Below, in pieces: positions 55,901 through 63,500 of a DNA stretch of 64,000 nt (within the stretch, counting starts at the first letter, position 1; every line of letters starts with the position of its first letter). The DNA comes from JAMQKA01 sp043951865 (GTDB taxonomy: Bacteria > Bacteroidota > Rhodothermia > Balneolales > Balneolaceae): positions 62,001 to 126,000 of the forward strand of contig NZ_JBINJF010000012.1 in assembly GCF_043951865.1 (NCBI RefSeq), in the 5' to 3' direction. The position numbers and the translations under genes are program-made. The notes under the pieces are model-generated. The model was not told the origin of the DNA. It worked only from the letters and a program-made list of their open reading frames with translations, and made no database searches.

Positions 55901-56602
55901 ATTTAACGAAAACCTATTACGATTTTGAGGAACAGTAAGAGCGATTCGAGGAGAAGCTTTGGGTTCATTCAAATCATCGTAAAGTTCCCGAACTATTTCA
56001 GCAAACAGTAGTACATTTTCTTCTTTCTCAAATTGCTTTAGCTGCTGAACTGCCTGCTTTCTATTATCACCATGCTCGTTAATAACATACTTTTCTAAAG
56101 CTTCAATAGCCTCTGGTAATTCTTGCTGTAGAAATTCTAGTACATTGTCTAAGCCAAAATTATATTTGTCTATGTCTGCAAATGTTCGAGGGTTGTTATG
56201 CGTAGAAATATTGTGAGGTACTGGCTCTTCCACTTCATGCAAATACTCAACTTCAATTGCCGGTTTAATTTTAGTTGTTCCTATAGCAACATGTGGCCCA
56301 TCATGGTTATAAGTCGTTTTTGCTTTTGCGATACCACAGTAGCTATTTTTGTTCATTACAAAAATGATATCACCTACGGACAACTCTTTAACCCAGGGAC
56401 GAATGGACCATTTCCCGCGATCTAAATTATCCAGATCGATTTTTGAATAGTTTATTTCCGGATCAAGCCAATTGAATGACAAAAGATTTTTTTCCCTCAT
56501 TGTAGACCATTCATCCGAATCAGCCAAGCGCCAGATGTTGATGTCTTTATTGCGAAGTATTTCTTCTAACTGTTGTACTTGGTTTTTTTCTACCATAATC
56601 AC
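52901..56602 (-). CDS. mcrB: McrB-type AAA+ GTPase with two EVE-like domains
   Basis: A 1233-residue motor and sensor of an McrBC-type modification-dependent restriction system. Residues about 15-115 (INIWRLADSDEWSTM and SVGDIIFVMNKNSYCGIAKA) look like an EVE/PUA-like modified-base reader. A second EVE-like unit lies at about 802-930 (ARNYWWLNANPDIW, VQPGDLIIGYESRSVKRVKA). The AAA+ domain has Walker A GPPGTGKT (978-985), Walker B LVIDEINRGN (about 1055), the McrB signature MNTADRS (1111-1117) and RRR (1126-1128). The long middle is helical and unassigned. The GTG at 56602 overlaps the upstream stop; an ATG at 56596 is the alternative start. Confidence 0.93.
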   Translation of the reverse strand: MIMVEKNQVQQLEEILRNKDINIWRLADSDEWSTMREKNLLSFNWLDPEINYSKIDLDNLDRGKWSIRPWVKELSVGDIIFVMNKNSYCGIAKAKTTYNHDGPHVAIGTTKIKPAIEVEYLHEVEEPVPHNISTHNNPRTFADIDKYNFGLDNVLEFLQQELPEAIEALEKYVINEHGDNRKQAVQQLKQFEKEENVLLFAEIVRELYDDLNEPKASPRIALTVPQNRNRFSLNLNNRHYLGLRNHNGEDEFLITLDRPDYENLLEDKEYKNKLRLLPDDRSTFAEKNDLVDAIIVVISADFLKEKQKLFTDFWLRSAYRYHDAMERSPYKKYHNSFLQYLIFDEDRLHYYWENSDQIDSIDKVAKRLLSSIGEVFPNFKGFTDPRFIEEEITYKQRIIRDAQEQLSSENMRELWQQQKDFKEIYDRILGIGRHKDNNLLYKGTPRTGDLAILHDPNLDVESFADAILHLVTHHGVEMGNEKIDLFCDWAEEQGLPNKWTFATYYLFVTNPEEELFIKPTEGKQFLEMLGKGDLWHHRPTGELYKTIKDDLQAVGEALPFEVNRGFLDLQSFLWSALAADDDKFEKSKKYLKQFSEVADKHFSQKSDFLVPRYQFFQDFFKRENLEQAEWSDFQEMGEKVHALATNALALKRAFGDPNHAIERYRKSFIYLAYGEDSLAERINNILDKESEYHLKYLAESFYGELVGYLYPEKYVFYNRRDKEATAFLKLDVSRERGESFGDFFVRYNEEIASLVGLYEEIVGQRTETTVPLELDQFFSWLYENHVSEEPEIDDELKPDQEARNYWWLNANPDIWQYSERDIGEEQSYYSHNDDGNKRRIYQYFQEVQPGDLIIGYESRSVKRVKAILEVTEALFTDDEDREKFSFAIKKFTPNQPGWNQLKSIPELENCSVLNNNQGSLFKLTEDEFWTIHDLAFNGIEPYDSYSMDDALEEVFIKEDQLQNILDLLEYKKNIILQGPPGTGKTFLAKRLAWLMSGIKDPNRIEVVQFHQSYSYEDFIRGYRPTKDHFELKDGIFMQLCKRAKSDPENKPYFLVIDEINRGNLSKIFGELMMLIEKDKRGKDFTVKLPYRNDEDEPDFYIPKNLHLIGTMNTADRSLAMVDYALRRRFVFIDMMPNFGDKFQAHLKDKGIDDHMIDTIVERMAELNKKISDKQELGPGPGYQIGHSYFCGTEDGDEDWYKNIVRFEIIPLLKEYWFDKPTKVEEVEEQLLTI

Positions 56603-57426
56603 TGATTTTCTTCTTTAAACAATCCAGTCTTCTCTTTTTTTAAACAGCTTAAATCGATGTGGGCTTTGGAAAGAGGATGTTTGTTCTCTTTTTCAGTTAA
56701 ACTGCTAAAATTCTCTGACGGATTGAATGGTTCACCTGCTGATTGGTATTTACTTAATACAGGATTCGAAAAGAGTTTAAATATGAAGTAGGATTTGGCC
56801 TCCGCGAATTCATCGGCAAAGAAAGTGTTCCTGTAGTCTTTATTCTCTTCAAAAAACCTTTGAAATGCTTCAACCTGTTGCGCCCTGGCTTTCTTTTTGA
56901 AGGTTAATGCCCATCGCTTTTTTTGTTCTCTGTCACCGTCTGTACAAAGATATAGCACGGTACTCTCCTCATAATAACCATGAATTACTTCTATATTCTT
57001 TTCTGCCGCACGTTTTAGATATTTGTTATTAAAGGAAAGAAGTGGAGCAATAAGCGCAGCACTTCGAATCATAAAGGGCCGGACGGTTGATTGGCCACAA
57101 CTAATATGTTTCAGCAAGTCATCCCGGTGTTCTTCATTTGCAGTTAGCAGAAATGATGCCGCCTGTAGCGATGGAATCCGCTGCCAACCAAATGTATCGT
57201 AATCCTCCTCGTCCATAACATTGCTGACAAATGCAGAAAGGGCTTTTTTAAACGAATCGGAAACCCACGGCTCCAAGAAGTAGCAGACCCAAGCTATCGA
57301 AAAACTTCTACGATATTGCGAGGATAAAGAATCTGCCTCTCTGTATTGATCGTTAAAGGCAGCAAGTTCGGTCTCAAGGAATCCGTTTATTAATTGAACA
57401 CCTATATCTTTTGAGTTCATACCCAT
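56599..57426 (-). CDS. Unknown protein between the Argonaute module and mcrB
   Basis: A 275-residue protein I do not recognise. It is rich in Phe, Tyr and Lys and probably all-helical (FNDQYREADSLSSQYRRSFS, RPFMIRSAALIAPLLSFNNK, FKKKARAQQVEAFQRFFEEN), with a charged tail. No signal peptide or catalytic motif was seen. Its stop overlaps the first codon of mcrB, so translation is coupled and the protein may work with McrBC. The same frame is open upstream of its ATG through a methylase C-terminus remnant (57430-57546), which has no start codon. Confidence 0.75.
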   Translation of the reverse strand: MGMNSKDIGVQLINGFLETELAAFNDQYREADSLSSQYRRSFSIAWVCYFLEPWVSDSFKKALSAFVSNVMDEEDYDTFGWQRIPSLQAASFLLTANEEHRDDLLKHISCGQSTVRPFMIRSAALIAPLLSFNNKYLKRAAEKNIEVIHGYYEESTVLYLCTDGDREQKKRWALTFKKKARAQQVEAFQRFFEENKDYRNTFFADEFAEAKSYFIFKLFSNPVLSKYQSAGEPFNPSENFSSLTEKENKHPLSKAHIDLSCLKKEKTGLFKEENQ

Positions 57427-57429
57427 ATA

Positions 57430-57546
57430 ATGTACCCATCTTCTACTTTGTCCCTGTTTAACGCCGTCTAACCGCTGTTTTATAAGCTCGGCTACGCTCC
57501 AATAGACTCCATTTCGTTCTTCTTTGGTTAATTGATCATTTAAAGA
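57430..57546 (-). pseudogene. Remnant of a second methylase C-terminus
   Basis: Translated on the minus strand this gives SLNDQLTKEERNGVYWSVAE then LIKQRLDG. It aligns with the last residues of the methylase ending at 60502 (NLTPEEQDEVYWSLAE, LVKQRLEK). There is no start codon, and a stop (57547-57549) precedes it. It begins within about 10 bases after the Argonaute stop. Best read as the 3' end of an older methylase gene cut off by arrival of the Argonaute pair. Confidence 0.75.
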
Positions 57547-57554
57547 TTAATGTA

Positions 57555-58976
57555 TTACATGTAAAATCGATAACTAATCTCTGGACGATCCCCTTCACCA
57601 AGGTACTTCATTATTTGGCCAACCTTTCTAGCACACTTAATAGTTATCGGATACTTCCCGTCAAATTGGGTATCATTCCAATTCATCTTTGTTAATTCAA
57701 TAATCTCCTTGCAAATGGTGAGGGATGATTCTTCACTTTGAACTATGCGAACTTCCAATGGTTGTGGAATATACATTCCGGGGTACGTCTCATAGTAAGG
57801 TACGGAGCCTCTTGTGTACAGTATGTGCCTATCTTCGGTAAGCTGAATCTTTGTCCCTCTAATTGGAGGGTATTGCTTACTCCTCAGGAATCTGAATTCG
57901 GAATCCATAATTGTTATTAGATCTACAAACTTGATCCCTTTTTCATCTGCCGCAGCTCTGAATCCTGTAATTTCATCTTCATTATAATTTGATGATTTGT
58001 GAAGTACGAGTCGTGCGGGTAAATGATCAATTGCCGCTTCATATTCCTCCAAAGCCTTGGTCAATAACTCTGTAGCATCATTTTTCGTTAAATGAGGTCT
58101 TCTATCATCCTCACTTTTCTCTACCGGAGTACCCCTCAGGATAACGCTCTTACCCATCTCGTCGAATACCTGGGCCAAGCTGGTATGTAACGTCTCCTTA
58201 TCTCTACTTCGATAGAAGCCTATACCTACAAAACATACCGCCTTTTGGTCTTTTTGTGGTAGTCTCCAGGGAACGGTTTGACTTGCCTTGAAATACAAAG
58301 CAGTACAGAAATTCCATGCCCTCGTAGCATCATCTTGACTGTTGCTGGGATTCTCCGTCAAATTCTTTTCCCACACTAATTGAAGAGGAATTCTGAATTT
58401 CATGGCTCTGCTTTTGAGAGCCCTTCTGAAATTCATTTCTAACGTCTCATCCTGTTCCTCCTCATCCCCATTTTCATCAATTTCTTCATTTACTGTTTTG
58501 TCGATTAGACCATCAAAATCATCAGAAAGAATGCATACAATTACATCTGGATTTCTATTTTCAGCCAAGAACTCAATTTTAGACATATACACATCAACAG
58601 CATATTTGATCCTCTGTCGTGCATGTTCATTTTTAACAATACGATCTTTTTCGCCGCTTAGAATTCTTTTCGATAGCCGATCCGTAAATATTAGTTCTGC
58701 CTTAAATCCAGAATCTTTGTGAAAGCCAGGGAATGGAGGATATAGTCTGGGCTGTTTGTTTCCGGGCTTAGGAGGGATATATTTTTTGCATCGTTCTAAC
58801 CATTCATCTAACTGTTCAAGGCATTCTGCAGTCCCAACTGCCGCTACATTTATTTTGCTTCTCCTGTCTTCAAAGTTTGAATCAAATACATCATAGTCCG
58901 TTATCCCTAGACGTGGACAGATATACGTATCACCACCAAATTCTAGCTCTGGCTCATCTATTAAATCAATATCCAT
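57555..58976 (-). CDS. Short prokaryotic Argonaute (MID-PIWI), catalytically inactive type
   Basis: A 473-residue short pAgo without N and PAZ domains. The MID region is about 140-240 (NPDVIVCILSDDFDG, NFRRALKSRAMKFRIPLQLV, ATRAWNFCTALYFKA), the PIWI about 245-473 (AVCFVGIGFYRSRD, HTSLAQVFDEMGKSVILRG, ARLVLHKSSNYNEDEITGFR, HILYTRGSVPYYETYPGMY, LTKMNWNDTQFDGKYPITIK, SYRFYM). The first catalytic Asp of the DEDX tetrad is replaced (VGIGFYR), so target cutting is not expected. It would use a guide to sense invader nucleic acid and trigger its partner. Its ATG follows the SMEK-APAZ-like stop with no gap (TAAATG), so the two are coupled. Confidence 0.92.
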   Translation of the reverse strand: MDIDLIDEPELEFGGDTYICPRLGITDYDVFDSNFEDRRSKINVAAVGTAECLEQLDEWLERCKKYIPPKPGNKQPRLYPPFPGFHKDSGFKAELIFTDRLSKRILSGEKDRIVKNEHARQRIKYAVDVYMSKIEFLAENRNPDVIVCILSDDFDGLIDKTVNEEIDENGDEEEQDETLEMNFRRALKSRAMKFRIPLQLVWEKNLTENPSNSQDDATRAWNFCTALYFKASQTVPWRLPQKDQKAVCFVGIGFYRSRDKETLHTSLAQVFDEMGKSVILRGTPVEKSEDDRRPHLTKNDATELLTKALEEYEAAIDHLPARLVLHKSSNYNEDEITGFRAAADEKGIKFVDLITIMDSEFRFLRSKQYPPIRGTKIQLTEDRHILYTRGSVPYYETYPGMYIPQPLEVRIVQSEESSLTICKEIIELTKMNWNDTQFDGKYPITIKCARKVGQIMKYLGEGDRPEISYRFYM

Positions 58977-60455
58977 TTATAATACCATTTCAGTTTGACC
59001 TTGCTCAAAAACGTTTTTCCTCTCTTTGGGTTCTTTCTCTAACCACTTCTTATCATTGATATTAGGAGCATTATCTAACGGTTTCATGCTCTTAAATCTC
59101 AAAAAGTATTTCTCGCTGGATTCCTCAACTTCATCAAACATGTCAGGCTGTTTCTCATGAATATTCCTCAAGAAATAGGATATAAAATTGAAATGTTCAT
59201 ACACCTGTTTATTGTTCTCTTTCTTCTTTTTGTATTTAACTTTATCAGCAGATTTAGAAGATTTGTTATAACCATTATAGCTGAAGAACCAATCTGGTTT
59301 AACGAGCATGTACCAGGTATCATTGAGCAGTTCGAAATTTGTATCAAAAGCTAAGTGATTACATACATCAACTTTGTCAGGTTTATCATCTCGCATTTTC
59401 TTTTGATAGACTGTTCGTTCACTTTTTCTTTTTAGCCTCCATTCTTCCTTTCTAACCTCCTCCTCTTCCATAGCCGTAAAAATGAAAATACCAACTTCAT
59501 GCTGATACGACACACCATTTTTATACAGCATTTGTTGCAGGCATCTCCAAAGAAGATTTTTAAATACGTTTTCTAAATCCCGGTCAACCTTATAAAACGC
59601 ACTGGGTGTTAACCTTGTGGCGGTTCCAAGATCACAAATTTGTGATAATGGTAAACTCTCATCCGTTAAATCATGAAACGTTATTATTTGCTTATTATGG
59701 ACAATCCAGTCGTTAGAAAAATGAAGCCCTTTTTGATGCATAGCTGCTTTGGCCACTTCCCTTTCTGGTGAAGTATACCAGACTGAACGTGCAGTATCCT
59801 TTGAGTTTTTTATTACTTTTTTCCTCTCATAGTTATAGTCTGCAACGTAGAGTTCATCTGGAAAATGAACTTTAAGAAGATTGGGATACAAGAGTTCATT
59901 TCTACTTAAACTGTCATAGTTTATTTTGTAGCGCTTTTTACTTTCCCCGAACTCATATTCCAGCTTTTCTAAAACTTCTCCTATTACAGGAGTCTCTTTT
60001 TGACTAATATCATTTAGCAAATCATCAAAATCCTTGATATGTGAGCCCGGGTCAAAATTAATTTTCGATCCCACAATTTCATTAATTCTTTCTTTTGAAT
60101 AGCTACTCTTCTTGGGGCTTAGGAAGAAAAATATTACAGTGTCGTACTCTTCTTCCAGATTAGAGGCATAGAATGTTTGGAAGGTAGATTCAATTTTGCC
60201 AATCCCTGATTTTGAGGTGATTTGAAATGCTACTCTTCTTTTTTTGTCACCTAAATCAACCGCAGGATGGTTGGAGATCTCTGTATTTAAATTTCGCAGA
60301 TCCGGCAGCTCATAAATAATTTTGAATAGTGGTAATAATACATTTTCTGAAGCCTTATGGATATCAGTGAATCCCATAGAGCTATGGCCTCTAACTTCGG
60401 TGGTAAATCTTGCCAATAGAACATTGATTCTGTCTAGTAACTTAATGCGTCTCAT
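58977..60455 (-). CDS. SMEK-like effector fused to APAZ-like domain, Argonaute partner
   Basis: A 492-residue protein. Residues 1-165 match my recollection of the SMEK domain: INVLLARFTTEVRGHSSMGF, TDIHKASENVLLPLFKIIY, HPAVDLGDKKRRVAFQITSK, YDTVIFFFLSPKKSSYSKER. Asp67, Gln78 and Lys82 have the spacing of a PD-(D/E)xK-like site, suggesting a nuclease. Residues about 185-455 begin NLLKVHFPDELYVADYNYER and look like the APAZ region that substitutes for the missing N-PAZ half of short Argonautes. It is first in a two-gene unit with the Argonaute. Known short-pAgo partners carry TIR, SIR2, Mrr or DUF4365 instead. The APAZ call rests mainly on position and general pattern. Confidence 0.75.
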   Translation of the reverse strand: MRRIKLLDRINVLLARFTTEVRGHSSMGFTDIHKASENVLLPLFKIIYELPDLRNLNTEISNHPAVDLGDKKRRVAFQITSKSGIGKIESTFQTFYASNLEEEYDTVIFFFLSPKKSSYSKERINEIVGSKINFDPGSHIKDFDDLLNDISQKETPVIGEVLEKLEYEFGESKKRYKINYDSLSRNELLYPNLLKVHFPDELYVADYNYERKKVIKNSKDTARSVWYTSPEREVAKAAMHQKGLHFSNDWIVHNKQIITFHDLTDESLPLSQICDLGTATRLTPSAFYKVDRDLENVFKNLLWRCLQQMLYKNGVSYQHEVGIFIFTAMEEEEVRKEEWRLKRKSERTVYQKKMRDDKPDKVDVCNHLAFDTNFELLNDTWYMLVKPDWFFSYNGYNKSSKSADKVKYKKKKENNKQVYEHFNFISYFLRNIHEKQPDMFDEVEESSEKYFLRFKSMKPLDNAPNINDKKWLEKEPKERKNVFEQGQTEMVL

Positions 60456-60501
60456 AAAGAATCATTTATAAAGTTGGAAATGGCCTAAATAAAGAAGTTA
60501 A

Positions 60502-63500
60502 CTACCGGCTTGCAGCTTTCTCTAATCTCTGTTTAACAAGTTCTGCTAGACTCCAATAAACTTCATCCTGTTCTTCTGGAGTCAAATTTAAGAGCCTGAA
60601 TATATATTCATCTACCTCTCGTCGATCTTCAATAGGTTTTGGTTCTTGATCTCTTATCGGTTTATCAGGATCAATACCAATTTCTTCAAAAATATTTTTC
60701 TGTTCTCTCGTAAAAAAACCATTTACTTCTAAGTCTGGAACATCAGGTAGCACAGGAAATCGAAATTTTAGATCTTGAACTAATATTCTAATGGCCCCTT
60801 CACCCAAATTTCCTCTACCAATTGTTTCAACAAATAATGCAGCAAGCGAAGAATTCAAGAAATAGCAAAGTCCATTTATATTTGTCTCTACTTCCCTAAT
60901 GCCATGAAAATTATGTGTAAAAGCAATTTCTTCTTCACAAAAGTGGCAGACATGCTTATCATTTCTCAAATCGACCCAAAGCAAGTCTGCAAATTCTACT
61001 TTGTTTTCAATTTCTGGTATTATATTTAAGGAATATCTGAGGTTAGAATTATTAACTGATATAGTCTTTAGATCTCTTGGAGATTTTAAAACTTCTCTAT
61101 CTGCATCAGTAGTATCATTTGAATTGGATATTATAACTTCCGAATTGTACCCCATCCTAGACCAACTAACAGATGTTACATCTGCAATATCCTTTAAGGC
61201 ACAGAATCTATCAGTTCTTTGGTCAATTATCTGGTAGAAAATTTCAGGAGCTCGCAAGTACTTACCTCCCCATTTATCGCCTATATATTTGTACCTATCT
61301 TCGTCATAACCATTTTGATACAACTCCTCTTGTGATTGTAATACGACTCGATAAAAATCACGAAATGTATTCTGAGAACAATTTTCTTGTTCTATTAAAA
61401 CAGGTGCATAGGCAGCATCAGTGTAGTTTGTTTTGTTCATTATAAATTTGACTCCATTTCCAACAGGATCTAAAGTTTTATATTCTCTCTCTGATAATTC
61501 AGTATTCTTTAATGCTGAATGAAGGTAAATAATGGTATTTACTTTAGCTGAAAATGAACGAACATTACTATCATAAATGGCAATGAGTTTAGTGTGTTTT
61601 AAAAAGAAATGTTGGATAAAACTACCATAATCCACATCTAGCCAAGAGTTAGAAATAATAAAGCAAAAAGTCCCTTCGCTATTGAGATATTGTGGGCATA
61701 AAAGCTGAAAATATACATAAAGATCACTACGTCCAGGGACCTTTCTCCCATATAAAGGAATTGTCCTTCTTGTACCATCTATTTCTGTTCGGATTGTGGT
61801 TCCCAGAAAAGGATACGTATCAAATACTTTATCACTCAACTCCTCTTTGTAGGCTTTATTTACTTCTCTTTTCTCATCAGCATTTTCATCTTTCAATAAA
61901 TGCTCTAAATATTCAGGATCTTCAGGAGGTAAAATATCTTCCTGTTGTACATAAGGCGGATTCCCGATAATTAAATCAAAGCCCGGGTCATCTTCTGTCA
62001 AGAATATTTCCATGAAATCGATGTCATAGCTAAAGGGCAGACGACCGGTCTCACGTATTTTGGTCTGCGTTTCTTTCAGCCCCTCAATCTCTTCTTCCAA
62101 CCGTTGTCGTTGTTCCTTAAAAAAGTCCTCCTCTTTATCCCCAAACATATCCTGCTGCTTGCGAGACTTCAGCTTGGAAAGCTGGGCACTTTTTTCCTGT
62201 ACTAACTCTTGCACAAAACTGGTAATCGCCCGAACCTCCTGATCTTTCAAAGACTCATAGGTCTCGTCAGGCAATTCATTTCGGATAAACTGTTTCTTTC
62301 GTTTAATAAATTCGTGCAGTTTACGAGTAGCGCCACTTCGCTTATCTCGTCCCTTAAGCAACTGTTTAATATCAAAATCGAGCGTCCCCAGTTTGGGTAA
62401 CAGACTGTTCCCACAACGTATCTTAAAATCAAGATTCGGTAGCAAGGGAGATTGGGTGAGCTCTTCCGTAGTAAATTCAGCTTCTGCTATCATATACAGC
62501 CAAAGACGAAGTTCTGCAATGCGGACGGCCCACTCTTTGATATCCACTCCATAAATACTTTCGGAGATCAACTGCTTTTTCAGTTCAAAGTCATCGCGCG
62601 GAGTATGCGGCTGTCCTTGCCACTCATCCAAAGCTCGCAGTAACTCCATCTGGAGCTGGATTACCCCCAGCAGCATAGATCCAGACCCACAGGCCGGATC
62701 ACAAGCCCGTACAGAGAGAATAGCCTCTTTTAACCTCTCAGCGTTAGGATTGTATTTCTCAAGAAGTTCCTGTTTAGCATCCTGCTTGTCGAATATGAAA
62801 TGATATAGAAATTCGCGAGTTACCGCCTCCTCCAGCTTCTCATCCAGTACCTCAACAAAGCTGCGACGGGTCATAAAGTTAATCTCCGGTCGCTCGGTAT
62901 ATACAATCCCATTCTCCGCCTCCAGGTCATCCAGGTCGGTGGCGTTAATCATTCCTTCATACATTTTACCCAGCAGTTCAGGATTGATTTCCAGGTTGAT
63001 ATCCTCAGCGGTATCCTCACTGATGGTAAAGATGTAACTCTCCAGGTATTCAAAGATCGCTTCAAAGAGCTGGTCAGGCAATAGAAAGTCATCGTATTCG
63101 GGATTCCTTGTAAAAAGCCCTCCATTTAGATATGGAAATTCCAGGATAGCACTGTGATATTTTTCCGGCAGGTGCGTAAACAGGTCCGGATCTTTATATG
63201 CTTTACCATTGAAGGCTGAAAAGAATAGCTTATTCAACCAGTTTTCATGGAAGGTGTCTTCTTCATCACCATGCTGCTGATAATCCTGCCAGAAATGATG
63301 CAAAAAGTTCTGGTCATCCATCATCCAGCCCTTCTCCTGCAAAAAATAGATAAACATCATCCGGTTTAGCAGGTTTAGAGCACCCTGGTGGGCATCGACC
63401 TTGTTTGCTATTTGATCAGGGTGTATATGACGAATCAGTTTAACCGATAGCTGTTGGTAATCGCGGTAGAACTGCTCGTTAAGAACGTCGGTGTTAAATA

